Position numbers and translations under genes: made by a program. Of a stretch of DNA of 64,000 nucleotides, positions 27,511-36,292 are shown piece after piece (position 1 is the stretch's first letter; the number at the start of each line of letters is the position of its first letter). Source of the stretch: Bradyrhizobium sp. CB82 (GTDB taxonomy: Bacteria > Pseudomonadota > Alphaproteobacteria > Rhizobiales > Xanthobacteraceae); contig NZ_CP121650.1 in assembly GCF_029714405.1 (NCBI RefSeq), positions 5,771,001 to 5,835,000 on the forward strand, given 5' to 3'. A model generated the notes under the pieces. That model ran no database searches and was not told the origin of the DNA. It was given only the letters and a program-made list of their open reading frames with translations.

Positions 27511-27526
27511 TGAGGCACGCACCTCA
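27511..27526. repeat. Palindromic repeat TGAGG-N6-CCTCA, right copy
   Basis: TGAGGCACGCACCTCA, a palindrome 156 bases upstream of the sugar-binding protein start. Its reverse complement matches the left copy at 23686-23701 in 14 of 16 bases. A regulator operator for the sugar operon is plausible for this copy; the left copy lies behind the operon. Confidence 0.4.
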
Positions 27527-27597
27527 AACGTACCAGAAACCCGCCGGGCGTGCAACCGAGGGCCCGGCTCCCTTCGATCGGGCCAGGCAAATCAGCG

Positions 27598-28032
27598 CTG
27601 CCGATCGACGAAGCCTATGCGCCGATTTACGCCTCTATCGGGCGCTCGACGTTCTTGCTGCTCGCCATGCTCGCATTGGCCGTTCCGGCGGCGTTCCTGC
27701 TCAGCCGGCGCATGACTGTCCCCATCCAGATGCTGACGCAGGGCGCAAAGCGGATCGGCAGCGGCGATCTCTCCCTGCGGCTTGCCATCAAGACCAATGA
27801 CGAGCTGGAGGCGCTCGGCGACCAGTTCAACGTGATGGCCGCTCACTTACGCGAGTCCTACGCGACGCTGGAGCGCAAGGTTGCCGAACGTACGGCCGAG
27901 CTCGAAAAGGCCCGCGATCATGCGCTCGCCGAGCACGATGCCGCCGAACGCGCGCGCAGCGCCGCCGTGCAGGCCAACGAGTCCAAGTCGCGCTTCCTGG
28001 CCGTCGTCAGCCATGAGCTGCGCACACCGCTC
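27598..28032 (+). pseudogene. Internal fragment of a membrane sensor histidine kinase
   Basis: The translation from LPIDEAYAPIYASIGRS onward gives a transmembrane helix (TFLLLAMLALAVPAAFLL), a HAMP domain (RRMTVPIQMLTQGAKRIG and DELEALGDQFNVMA), a coiled coil (ATLERKVAERTAELEKARD) and the start of a HisKA domain ending FLAVVSHELRTPL with the phosphoacceptor His. The homology then stops abruptly, and the rest of the dimerisation domain and the ATPase domain are missing. The extracellular sensor and first helix are also absent. There is no credible start. The following bases, 28033-28295, show nothing I recognise and would include the promoter of the next gene. Confidence 0.8.
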
Positions 28033-28295
28033 ATCCGCTCCGAAGAGAGGCACGCGACAGCGCCGGAGTCCCGGCGGCCCAAAAAGAGGCCCGCCAACCA
28101 GGGCGGCAGGATTTTTAAGGGAGGAAGCGCCCTGACAAGGGAGCACTATGCAATCTCGGTGATTCGATTGGAAACAGTAAGATCGTATAACTACTGTCAT
28201 CTGCGTCTTGCCTTGCTGCTAGCCGAGCCGGCCGCAGGACCATCGCGACAGCCACGCAGGCCGGATCGGTTCCGCGGGCTCAACAGGGGATTTTC

Positions 28296-29597
28296 ATGAG
28301 TTTTTCCAGCGTGTTCGCGCGCGTCGTCGCGCTGATTGGCGGAGCTGCGCTCGTCTGGCGGCGGATGTCGGAGACCCAGCCACAACCGGCCTGGGGCGGC
28401 GCGCCCCAGATTCCGGAAGCCAAGCCCCAAGGCGCCATCCCGACGCTGAAGATGCCGACCGCGCGGGGCTGGCGCAATGGCGAGGAGCCGGTCGCCGCGC
28501 CCGGACTGAAGGTCAACGCGTTCGCGACCGGGCTGGACCACCCGCGCTGGATCAACGTGATGCCGAATGGCGACGTGCTGATCGCCGAGGCAACGCAGAT
28601 CGCGGGCGCGCCGAGGAGCGTGTTTCACTACGCGATGCAGGCAACGATGCGACGCGCCGCGGCCCTCGGCATCAGCGCCAACCGCATCACGCGGCTGCGC
28701 GATGCGGACGGCGACGGCGTCGCCGAGCAGCGCGGGACGTTCGTGGAAGGACTGAGCCAGCCGTTCGGCATGGCGCTGATCGGCGACACCTTCTATGTCG
28801 GCAACACCGACGGCGTGGTCGCATTCCCCTATGTCGCTGGCGCGGAAAGCATCAAGGCTTCGGGACGCAAGCTCGTCGCTTTCAAGCCGGACGGACACTG
28901 GACCCGTAGCCTGCTGCCGAGCGCGGACGGCAAGAAACTGTATGCGGGCGTCGGCTCGCTGAGCAACATCGCCGAGATGGGCATGGAGGTCGAGGAAGGG
29001 CGCGCCGCGGTCTACGAGCTCGATCTCGTGAACGGCACGAGCCGCATCTTCGCCGGCGGCCTGCGCAATCCCGTCGGCCTTGCCTTCGAGCCGAACACGG
29101 GCGTGCTCTGGACCGTCGTCAACGAGCGCGACGGGCTCGGTGACGAGACGCCGCCCGACTACCTGACCTCGGTGCGCGATGGCGGCTTCTACGGCTGGCC
29201 CTATTGCTACTGGGGCCAGACGGTCGACGACCGCGTGCCGCAGGATGCCGCGATGGTGGCAAAGGCGATCACGCCGGACTATGCGCTCGGCGGACACACG
29301 GCCTCGCTCGGCCTCTGCTGGATGCCGGCCGGCAGCCTGCCCGGCTTCCCCGACGGCATGGTGATCGGCCAGCACGGCTCCTGGAACCGCTCGACGCTGA
29401 GCGGCTACAAGGTGGTGTTCGTGCCGTTCGAGAACGGCAAACCCTCTGGTCCTGCGCGAGACATCCTGTCCGGATTCCTCGCGCCCGACGAGAAGGAGTC
29501 CTACGGCCGTCCGGTCGGCGTCGCGCTCGGGCCTGACGGCTCGCTGCTGGTGGCCGACGACGTCGGCAACGTCATCTGGCGCGTGACCGGCGCGTAA
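28296..29597 (+). CDS. PQQ-type sorbosone dehydrogenase family protein
   Basis: A 433-residue beta-propeller protein of the L-sorbosone dehydrogenase / glucose-sorbosone dehydrogenase family. An N-terminal hydrophobic segment (VFARVVALIGGAALVW) suggests a signal or membrane anchor. Characteristic stretches are GLDHPRWINVMPNGDVLIAE, NRITRLRDADGDGVAE, FAGGLRNPVGLAFEPNTGVL, DGGFYGWPYCYWG, LGLCWMPAGSLPGFPDGMVI and GQHGSWNRS. The family oxidises sugar aldehydes using PQQ in the periplasm, but the actual substrate is unknown. ATG 28296 has AGGGG just upstream. It is convergent with the next gene, six bases apart. Confidence 0.85.
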   Translation: MSFSSVFARVVALIGGAALVWRRMSETQPQPAWGGAPQIPEAKPQGAIPTLKMPTARGWRNGEEPVAAPGLKVNAFATGLDHPRWINVMPNGDVLIAEATQIAGAPRSVFHYAMQATMRRAAALGISANRITRLRDADGDGVAEQRGTFVEGLSQPFGMALIGDTFYVGNTDGVVAFPYVAGAESIKASGRKLVAFKPDGHWTRSLLPSADGKKLYAGVGSLSNIAEMGMEVEEGRAAVYELDLVNGTSRIFAGGLRNPVGLAFEPNTGVLWTVVNERDGLGDETPPDYLTSVRDGGFYGWPYCYWGQTVDDRVPQDAAMVAKAITPDYALGGHTASLGLCWMPAGSLPGFPDGMVIGQHGSWNRSTLSGYKVVFVPFENGKPSGPARDILSGFLAPDEKESYGRPVGVALGPDGSLLVADDVGNVIWRVTGA

Positions 29598-29603
29598 GCG
29601 CGC

Positions 29604-30422
29604 TCACGTCCCGATGCTGAGCGTGGCGCGCTGCTTGCGCAACAAGGCGATCACGGACAATGCCGTGATCATGCCGGTCTTCGGGTTCTCGGAGGGGATG
29701 TTCTCGATTCCCATCGAGAAGCGCGCGGAATCGGCCTCCACCTCGATGCGGTGGACGTTGCGCGTCACCGTCGGATCCGCCCAGATCTCAACGATGGTGC
29801 GATCGGGGCCGATGCCCGCCAGCGACAGCGCGACCGCGACGTTGAGATTGGCTGGAAAGCCCTTGGCCGCTTCGCGCGCGGTGCCCGCGAACAGCATGAG
29901 CGGCTCGCGCAAATTGTCGATGTCGATGCCGTTCTGCACGATGAACGGCGCGCCCTTCAGTCCGTCGATCGGCTTGCGCGTGACCATCTTGACGGAATGG
30001 ATGGTGCCGACGGCTGCCGCGTTCACCGCGTCCAGCCCGATCAGCGCGCCGGTCGGCACGATGATGCGGCCGCCATGGGCCTTGGCGAGATCGATGAGGT
30101 CGGAATTGTCCAAAAGCGCGCCGACGCTGACGACGACCGCCGCCTTCCCTCGCCTCAGCACGGGTTCGACGATACTCCGCAGCACACCGCTCGGCGCACA
30201 TTCGACGACGATGTCAGCCGCCTCGGAAAGCTGTTCGATCGGCAGTATGGCCGGCGAATGGCGCAGGCCGCTCAGGAAGCTGCGATGCCTGTCCGGCTCG
30301 CGCGCCGCGATCGCCGACAGCACAAGGCCCTCGAGGCCGCGATCGAGCTCAGCTGCGATCTTGGCGCCGATCGAGCCCAATCCCGCGATCGCGACCCGCA
30401 AATCCTTCTGATGGTCGGCCAT
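29604..30422 (-). CDS. Aspartate dehydrogenase (NadX-type)
   Basis: A 272-residue NAD(P)-dependent dehydrogenase of the aspartate dehydrogenase family (DUF108 C-terminal domain). It has the Rossmann motif VAIAGLGSIGAKIAAEL, then VVECAPSGVLRSIVEPVL, IIVPTGALIGLDAVNAA and TIHSVKMVTRKP. Such enzymes convert L-aspartate to iminoaspartate or oxaloacetate. No nadA or nadC is nearby, so a role in NAD synthesis is not supported by context. ATG 30422 with GGAGG 8 bases upstream was preferred over an in-frame GTG at 30431. Confidence 0.85.
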   Translation of the reverse strand: MADHQKDLRVAIAGLGSIGAKIAAELDRGLEGLVLSAIAAREPDRHRSFLSGLRHSPAILPIEQLSEAADIVVECAPSGVLRSIVEPVLRRGKAAVVVSVGALLDNSDLIDLAKAHGGRIIVPTGALIGLDAVNAAAVGTIHSVKMVTRKPIDGLKGAPFIVQNGIDIDNLREPLMLFAGTAREAAKGFPANLNVAVALSLAGIGPDRTIVEIWADPTVTRNVHRIEVEADSARFSMGIENIPSENPKTGMITALSVIALLRKQRATLSIGT

Positions 30423-30497
30423 GCGCAACACCTCCGCCTAGGCTCTTCATAGCTCAGGCGTTTCGTGCGCGCAAAGCCGCCTCACCAGCGGCAGTTC

Positions 30498-31009
30498 TCA
30501 CTGCTCGAAAGTGCGGACGCCGTGGATGCCCGCATCGGTGCGGATCATGCGGCCCTTTTTGCCGTCGGAGCTGACAAAAATGTCCCGATGCGCGGTGCCG
30601 CCGGGCTGGCCGTCCATGACCATCGCGCCGCTGCAATCCGCGTTGATGGTGTACGTACCCTGGAGATTCTCCTGCGCCGGGCTGTTCGTCTGACGTTCGA
30701 GGTCTGCTTGCCCGAAAACGTGCCGCTGCCGTCAAAAAAGGCGAGCCCCGCAACCTCTGGTCCGCAATGCATCGGCCCGTCGAATTTCTGCGCGAGATAG
30801 AGATTGATCGCCATCGATTCCCAAAGCACGAGATCGCCATCGACGAGCGTCGGGATCCGTGCATTCGGATTGAGCCGGAGATAGTCCGGCGTTTGCAGGT
30901 CATCGGCACGGGTGCTCCTCTCGATCAGCTCATAGGGCTGCCCGATCTCCTCGAGCATCCAAAGACAGCGCGTGGCGCGCGATCTGGTATTTCCATAGAG
31001 CTGCAGCAT
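30498..31009 (-). pseudogene. Chimeric remnant: glutathione S-transferase N-terminus joined to the tail of an unrelated protein
   Basis: From ATG 31009 (ribosome site GGAGG five bases upstream) the frame encodes a GST N-terminal domain: MLQLYGNTRSRATRCLW, IGQPYELIERST, LNPNARIPTLVDGDLVLWES and AINLYLAQKFDGP. At about 30780 it passes directly into GPEVAGLAFFDGSGTFSG, which is not GST-like. After about 30680 that second sequence continues only in another frame as QENLQGTYTINADCSGAM, then GGTAHRDIFVSSDGKKGRM, ending at the stop 30498-30500. The GST C-terminal domain is missing. A deletion that fused two genes, followed by a frameshift, explains this best. Confidence 0.75.
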
Positions 31010-31137
31010 GTTGGCCTCCGGCAATGGACTGAACGCAGCTTGTACGAGCGCGATCGACCATATCCGAAATGACGTGGAAGGCGTAAGCTCCCTGTGGGCC
31101 AGTCCGATCGGGCCGTAATCGCGAGCTGGAGGATCAC

Positions 31138-31743
31138 ATGCCAGAGAGCGTGATGTATCACGACGGAAATCGGCAGTTGCAGGACCGGTTCGACAGCCGG
31201 CGGATTTCGGACCGGCTGGAGGAGAAGCTCACGCGCGGGGAGTTTTCCGAAGACGACAAGCTGTTCATCGAGAGCCTACCCTATTTCTTCCTGGCGACGG
31301 CGGATGCGAAGGGGCGGCCGGATTGCTCGTTCAAGGGCGGTCCGCCCGGCTTCATGCGCGTGACCGGGCCGTCAGAGATTGCTTTTCCGGACTATGACGG
31401 CAACGGCATGTTCAAGAGTCTCGGCAACATCGTCGTCAATGCCGATGTCGGCCTGCTCTTCATCGCCATGCACGGCAAGCCGCAGCGCCTGCGCGTCAAC
31501 GGCACGGCGAAAGTCAGCGACTCCGATCCGCTGCTGGCCGAAACCGTCGGCGCGCAGCTCATCGTTCGGGTTACCGCGCGCGCGATCTTCCCGAACTGTC
31601 CGCGCTACATTCCGACGATGCAACTCGCCGAGCCCTCGATCTATACGCCGCAGGCCGGATGCGCCGCGCCCGAGCCGAAGTGGAAGGACTTTGCCGACTT
31701 CAAGGATGTTGTGCATCCGCGCCAGCCGACGTTCAAAGGCTGA
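31138..31743 (+). CDS. Pyridoxamine 5'-phosphate oxidase family flavoprotein
   Basis: A 201-residue protein of the PNPOx-like split-barrel family. It contains FIESLPYFFLATADAKGRPD, CSFKGGPPGFMRV, AFPDYDGNGMFKSLGNI and LLFIAMHGKPQRLRVNGTAK, typical of FMN-binding members of unknown substrate. The C-terminal NCPRYIPTMQL is shared with related proteins. ATG 31138 has GGAGGATCAC before it. It stands alone, followed by a strong bidirectional hairpin. No specific reaction can be assigned. Confidence 0.85.
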   Translation: MPESVMYHDGNRQLQDRFDSRRISDRLEEKLTRGEFSEDDKLFIESLPYFFLATADAKGRPDCSFKGGPPGFMRVTGPSEIAFPDYDGNGMFKSLGNIVVNADVGLLFIAMHGKPQRLRVNGTAKVSDSDPLLAETVGAQLIVRVTARAIFPNCPRYIPTMQLAEPSIYTPQAGCAAPEPKWKDFADFKDVVHPRQPTFKG

Positions 31744-31754
31744 CGAAGGGCGAC

Positions 31755-31779
31755 GACGGCCGGCTCGAACCCGGCCGTC
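31755..31779. terminator. Bidirectional terminator hairpin
   Basis: A perfect 9-base inverted repeat, GACGGCCGG (31755-31763) and CCGGCCGTC (31771-31779), with a 7-base loop. It lies between the stop of the PNPOx-like gene (31743) and that of the convergent peptide-binding protein gene (31819). Confidence 0.7.
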
Positions 31780-31818
31780 ACGACATGAAGCCTTATGCGC
31801 TAAATCGACCCGCGGTGC

Positions 31819-33312
31819 CTACTCCCAGGACCAGGCCGAGAAATCGTTCTCGAACTGCGGGACTTCCTTCCAGACGCCCTTGAGCTTCTTGTTGACGATG
31901 GTGGGCCATTGCGGCTGGAACAGGAATCCGGCGACGGCGTCCGTTGCCAACATGCGCTGGGCATCGCCGAGCAGTTTGGCACGGCCGGCTTCATCCGGCG
32001 TCGTCACGATCTGCTTGTAGAGCGCGTTGAACGCTTCGTTGTTGTAGCCGAGGTAATAGTCGGGCTCGGTCAGCTTGACGAGGTCGAACGGTTCGACATG
32101 GGAGACGATGGTGAGGTCGAAATTGTGCGGGCCGTTGGGAGCAAACACCTGCGACAGCCACTGTGCCCATTCGACGTTCTCGATCTTGGCGGTGATGCCG
32201 ACCTTGGCGAGCTGGGCCGCGAGAATCTCGCCGCCCTGCCGCGCATAGGGCGTCGGCGGCAGCTTCAGGCTGATTTCGAGCGGCGAGGTGACGCCAGCTT
32301 CCGCCAGCAGCTTCTTCGCCTTTCCGGGATCGAAAGGATTGATGCCGGTGGTGTCGATGTAACCGAGCGAACCCGGCGTGTAGAAGCTGCCGATCGGCGT
32401 GCCGAAACCCTCGACGGCGCCGTCAATCATCGCCTTGCGATCGATCGCGGCGAGGATCGCGCGACGAACACGGACGTCGTCAAGCGGCTTCTTCTTCTCA
32501 TTGATGGCGACGATGGTCTTGGCCTTGGAGCCGCCAACCAGCACCGTGAAGCGCGGATCGCCCTTGAACTGAGCGACGCCGCGGGGCGTGACGCGCGGAA
32601 ACGCATCGACGTCACCGGATAGCAGGGCTGCAATTTGCGCCGCGGGATCGCCGATGAAGCGGATCGTCACCTTGGACAGCTTGATCGCAGAGGCGTTGCG
32701 ATAGTCGGCCCATTTGTTGAGCGTGATCGAGGAGCCCTTGACCCAGGCGCCGAGCTGGTACGGCCCGGTGCCGACCGGCTGGGTCACGTTGGTCGGCGCG
32801 CTCTTCGGCTCGACGATCGAGGCGCTCGCCTGCCCGAGCAGGAACGGCAGGTTCGGCTCGGAATATTTCAGCGCGATGACGATCGTGTCGGCATCGGGCG
32901 CCGTCACGGACTCGAAGCTCTGGAACAGGCTCTTGTCCTTATTGGTGCTGTTCGCCGCCGCATTGCGCTCGAACGAAAACTTCACCGCCGCGGAATCGAA
33001 CGGCTCGCCATTGTGGAATTTGACGCCCTTGCGCAGCTTGAACGTATAGGTCTTCAGGTCAGGCGACGCCGTCCAGCTCTCGGCGAGCAGGGGCGACACA
33101 GAGCCGTCCTCGTTGATCTTGGTCAGCGTCTCGTAGATGTTGTAGAGCGTGACTTCGCCAATCGCCGATGCAGCCGCGTTGGTGGGATCGAGCCCCGGCG
33201 GCTCCAGCGTCATACCCATGACGACGCTATCCTTCTTGCTCTGCGCCAGAGCCGGCATCGACGCCGCGGCAAAAGCGGCAGTCAGCGCGACGATGGTAAG
33301 CTTCTTGAACAT
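31819..33312 (-). CDS. Peptide/opine-type ABC transporter substrate-binding protein (SBP_bac_5)
   Basis: A 497-residue family-5 solute-binding protein. The signal peptide is MFKKLTIVALTAAFAAASMP then ALAQ; the mature part has LEPPGLDPTNAAASAIGEVT, SPLLAESWTASPDLKTYTF, KLRKGVKFHNGEPFDSAAV and GTGPYQLGAWVKGSSITLNK. It is the last gene of the leftward unit dppB-C-D-F-A. The adjacent amidase suggests that a small peptide or amide is imported, but substrate is not readable. Translation from MAAEKKD at 33333 is possible; MFKK gives a normal signal peptide. Confidence 0.93.
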   Translation of the reverse strand: MFKKLTIVALTAAFAAASMPALAQSKKDSVVMGMTLEPPGLDPTNAAASAIGEVTLYNIYETLTKINEDGSVSPLLAESWTASPDLKTYTFKLRKGVKFHNGEPFDSAAVKFSFERNAAANSTNKDKSLFQSFESVTAPDADTIVIALKYSEPNLPFLLGQASASIVEPKSAPTNVTQPVGTGPYQLGAWVKGSSITLNKWADYRNASAIKLSKVTIRFIGDPAAQIAALLSGDVDAFPRVTPRGVAQFKGDPRFTVLVGGSKAKTIVAINEKKKPLDDVRVRRAILAAIDRKAMIDGAVEGFGTPIGSFYTPGSLGYIDTTGINPFDPGKAKKLLAEAGVTSPLEISLKLPPTPYARQGGEILAAQLAKVGITAKIENVEWAQWLSQVFAPNGPHNFDLTIVSHVEPFDLVKLTEPDYYLGYNNEAFNALYKQIVTTPDEAGRAKLLGDAQRMLATDAVAGFLFQPQWPTIVNKKLKGVWKEVPQFENDFSAWSWE

Positions 33313-33369
33313 GTCTTTCTTCTCCGCGGCCATTCACCCGACCAATCTACGCCACTCCGCGGTCCCGTG

Positions 33370-34383
33370 CTAACCCGGTTCCGCGGCCACGGCCGGCAGC
33401 GCCATGACCTCCTCGGCCTTGTGGCAGGCCGCAAGATGTGCCTCTCCAACCCTGCGTAGCGCAGGGGCGGCCTCGCGGCAATGCTGGTCGGCCAGCGGAC
33501 ATCGCGAAACGTAGGGACATCCGGTCGCAGCTGATGACTGCGAGGCGATCGCCTGCGCGCCGCGGCGGCGGCGCACACGCCCGGCGCGAGCGCGCGGCAC
33601 GGCCTCCAGCAGCGCGCGCGTGTAGGGATGGGCGCAATGCGCGAACAGGTCCTCCGGTCCGCCCTGCTCGACGATCCGGCCGAGATACATTACCGCGACC
33701 TCGTCGCAGAGATAGTCCACGACCGCGAGGTCATGGCTGATCAGGACGTAGCTCAGGCCGAACTGCTCCTGAAGGTCTTGCATCAGGTTCAAGACCTGCG
33801 CCTGCACGGAGACGTCGAGCGCGGACACCGGTTCGTCGGCGACGATCAGTTTCGGTTGGGTGATCAGCGCGCGCGCGATCGCTATGCGCTGACGCTGACC
33901 GCCCGAGAACTCATGCGGATATTTGTCCATGTCCGCATCGCGCAGGCCGACCTGCCGCAGCACCGCAGAGACCCGCGCACGCAGCGTCGCGCGATCGGTG
34001 CGCTCCAGTGCCGTGAGCGGCTCGGCGACGATGCGCGCGATCGTCTGGCGCGGATCGAGCGATCCGTACGGATCCTGGAACACCATCTGAAAATCGCGGC
34101 GCACGCGGCGGAGCTCATCGGCGGGCAATTGATTGAGGTCGCGGCCGAGCAGCTCCACCCGCCCCGACGTCGGCCGCTCCAGCGCCATCACCACGCGGGC
34201 AAAGGTCGACTTGCCCGAGCCGGATTCGCCGACCACGCCGAGACTCTTCCCCGCCTCGATCCGCGCGCTGACGCCGTTGAGCGCCAGCACATGGCCCGGC
34301 GGACGAAACAGGCTTTCGCGCGGCAACGCGTAGCGCTGCACGAGGTCGCTCACGTCAAGGAGCGGTTGCGCGGTGGCGGTCAT
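33370..34383 (-). CDS. Peptide ABC transporter ATPase (DppF/OppF-like)
   Basis: A 337-residue ABC ATPase. It has the P-loop VVGESGSGKSTFARVVMAL, MVFQDPYGSLDPRQTI, the signature [17 protein letters not shown], Walker B LIVADEPVSALDVS and the H-loop YVLISHDLAVV. The C-terminal oligopeptide-transporter extension has cysteines in GCPYVSRCPLADQHC, typical of OppF/DppF. ATG 34383 overlaps the preceding dppD-like stop (ATGA). Confidence 0.94.
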   Translation of the reverse strand: MTATAQPLLDVSDLVQRYALPRESLFRPPGHVLALNGVSARIEAGKSLGVVGESGSGKSTFARVVMALERPTSGRVELLGRDLNQLPADELRRVRRDFQMVFQDPYGSLDPRQTIARIVAEPLTALERTDRATLRARVSAVLRQVGLRDADMDKYPHEFSGGQRQRIAIARALITQPKLIVADEPVSALDVSVQAQVLNLMQDLQEQFGLSYVLISHDLAVVDYLCDEVAVMYLGRIVEQGGPEDLFAHCAHPYTRALLEAVPRARAGRVRRRRGAQAIASQSSAATGCPYVSRCPLADQHCREAAPALRRVGEAHLAACHKAEEVMALPAVAAEPG

Positions 34384-35393
34384 GCGGACACCGCCCCGAC
34401 GCGTTCTGCCAGCGACACATCCGTCCTGATGCAGCGCACGCCATGGCCGTGTCCGATCTCCACCATCGGTGGAAGCGCGGCGCGACAGCGATCGATCACG
34501 AGCGGGCAGCGATCGGCAAACATACAGCCGGACGGCAGATCGGCGAGCTCGGGCACCGTGCCGGCGATGGTCTTCAGCCGCGTCCCCTTCCGCGCGCCGA
34601 GTTGCGGCCGGGCGCGGAACAGGCCCTGCGTGTAGGGATGGCCCATACGGCGGAACACCTCGTCGGTCGGTCCGTTCTCGACCACGGTGCCGCCATACAT
34701 CACCATCATGCGCTCGACGTTCTCGGCGATGACGCCGAGATCGTGCGAGATCAAAATCATCGACAGGCCCCGCTCCTCGACGAGATCGGCGATGAGGTCG
34801 AGGATCTGCCCCTGGATGGTAACGTCCAGCGCGGTGGTCGGCTCGTCCGCGATCAGCAGGTCGGGCTCACAGGCGAGCGCCATGGCGATGGTGACGCGCT
34901 GGCGCTGGCCGCCGGAGAATTGGTGCGGATAGGCATCGACGCGCTTGGCCGCATCCGGGAGCCCGACGCGGTCGAGCAGGGCGATCGCCTCGGCGCGCGC
35001 CCGGCTTGCGGGGTAATTCTTGTGGCGCCGAAGCGGCTCGGCAATCTGATGCCCGATCGTGTGCATCGGATTGAGCGCGGTCATCGGCTCCTGGAAGATC
35101 ATGCTGATGCGGTTGCCGCGCAGCCTGCAGTAATCCGCATCGGAGAGTTTGATGAGCTCGCGGCCGTCCAGGCGGACGCTGCCGCTGAGGACGGCGCTAT
35201 CAGGCAAAAGGCCCATCAGCGCCAGCGCAGTGATCGATTTTCCGCAGCCGGATTCGCCGACCAGCCCCAGCGTCTCGCCGCGCTTCAGCGAGAAACTCAC
35301 GCCGCGAACCGCCTGCGCCGGGCCACGGCTGGTGTTGAGACGGACGCTGAGATTGTCGACGTCGATCAGCGGCGCATTTGCGGGATCGCCCAT
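34380..35393 (-). CDS. Peptide ABC transporter ATPase (DppD/OppD-like)
   Basis: A 337-residue ABC ATPase with [72 protein letters not shown] and [13 protein letters not shown]. Its C-terminal [15 protein letters not shown] is the Opp/Dpp-type cysteine cluster. The start is ATG 35393 ([17 protein letters not shown]), two bases after the dppC-like stop. The longer upstream frame is antisense-free but overlaps dppC and is not supported. Confidence 0.94.
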   Translation of the reverse strand: MGDPANAPLIDVDNLSVRLNTSRGPAQAVRGVSFSLKRGETLGLVGESGCGKSITALALMGLLPDSAVLSGSVRLDGRELIKLSDADYCRLRGNRISMIFQEPMTALNPMHTIGHQIAEPLRRHKNYPASRARAEAIALLDRVGLPDAAKRVDAYPHQFSGGQRQRVTIAMALACEPDLLIADEPTTALDVTIQGQILDLIADLVEERGLSMILISHDLGVIAENVERMMVMYGGTVVENGPTDEVFRRMGHPYTQGLFRARPQLGARKGTRLKTIAGTVPELADLPSGCMFADRCPLVIDRCRAALPPMVEIGHGHGVRCIRTDVSLAERVGAVSA

Positions 35394-35395
35394 CG

Positions 35396-36292
35396 TCACC
35401 GCTCCCGCGCCAGTCTCGGATCGAGCAGATCGCGCAATCCGTCGCCGAGGAGATTGAGGCCGAGCACGGCGACCGCGATCGCCGCCCCCGGATAGACCGC
35501 AAGCATCGGCGACTGGAACAGCAGCGTCTGCGCGTCGTTCAGCATGCGGCCCCAGGACGGCTGCGGCGGCTGCGTGCCGAGCCCCAGATACGATAGCGCG
35601 GCTTCGGCCAGGATCGCGAGCGCGAACTGGATCGTCGCCTGCACGATCAGGATCGACAGGATGTTGGGCAGCACATGCTCGACGGTGATGCGAAAAGCCC
35701 CCTTCCCCGACGCGCGCGCCGCCAGCACGAACTCGCGCGCCCAGATCGCGTTGGCCGAACCGCGGGTGACGCGAACGAAGATCGGGATCTGGAAGATGCC
35801 GATCGCGGTGATCGAGGTCAGCATGCCGGGACCGACCACCGCGGCGAGCATGATTGCCGACAGCACGGCGGGAAAGGCAAAGGTGAAATCGCTCATGCGC
35901 ATGATGAGCTCTTCCGTCCAGCCTTTTCGCGCAGCCGCGAGCAAGCCCAAGCATACCCCGAAGGTGAGGCCGATGCCGACCGCGATGATGCCGACCAGGA
36001 TGGTCGAGCGCGCACCGACCAGCAGCAGCGAGACGATGTCGCGGCCGAAGGAGTCGGTGCCGAGCCAGTGTGAAAACGACGGCGGCTTGAGCTTCGAGGC
36101 GATATCGATGTCGTAAGCCGACCAGGGCGTCCACACCAGCGAAAGCAGCGCCGAGCCGATCACCAGGCAAACCAGCGCGCTGCCGAGCACGAAACTGCGA
36201 TGACGCAGCGCGCGGCGCCAGAATCCCGTCGCGGGCCGCGACGGCGCTGATGTCGTCGGCAGGCCGACGGCGGCGGTCAGCGGGTCGCTCAC
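35396..36292 (-). CDS. Peptide ABC transporter permease (DppC-like)
   Basis: A 298-residue inner-membrane permease with the N-terminal helix RSFVLGSALVCLVIGSALLS, the DppC motif HWLGTDSFGRDIVSLLLVGA, and the EAA loop WAREFVLAARASGKGAFRIT with HVLPNILSILIVQ. The start is a GTG at 36292 which overlaps the restored dppB-like stop (GTGA). That spacing shows the ancestral dppB frame. Confidence 0.93.
   Translation of the reverse strand: MSDPLTAAVGLPTTSAPSRPATGFWRRALRHRSFVLGSALVCLVIGSALLSLVWTPWSAYDIDIASKLKPPSFSHWLGTDSFGRDIVSLLLVGARSTILVGIIAVGIGLTFGVCLGLLAAARKGWTEELIMRMSDFTFAFPAVLSAIMLAAVVGPGMLTSITAIGIFQIPIFVRVTRGSANAIWAREFVLAARASGKGAFRITVEHVLPNILSILIVQATIQFALAILAEAALSYLGLGTQPPQPSWGRMLNDAQTLLFQSPMLAVYPGAAIAVAVLGLNLLGDGLRDLLDPRLARER

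Noticed and set aside
26048..27715. Plus-strand open frame of about 555 codons opposite the sugar transporter genes
   Set aside because: It crosses two genes and their intergenic gap on the other strand; its acidic, His-rich translation is typical of antisense reading of ABC genes.
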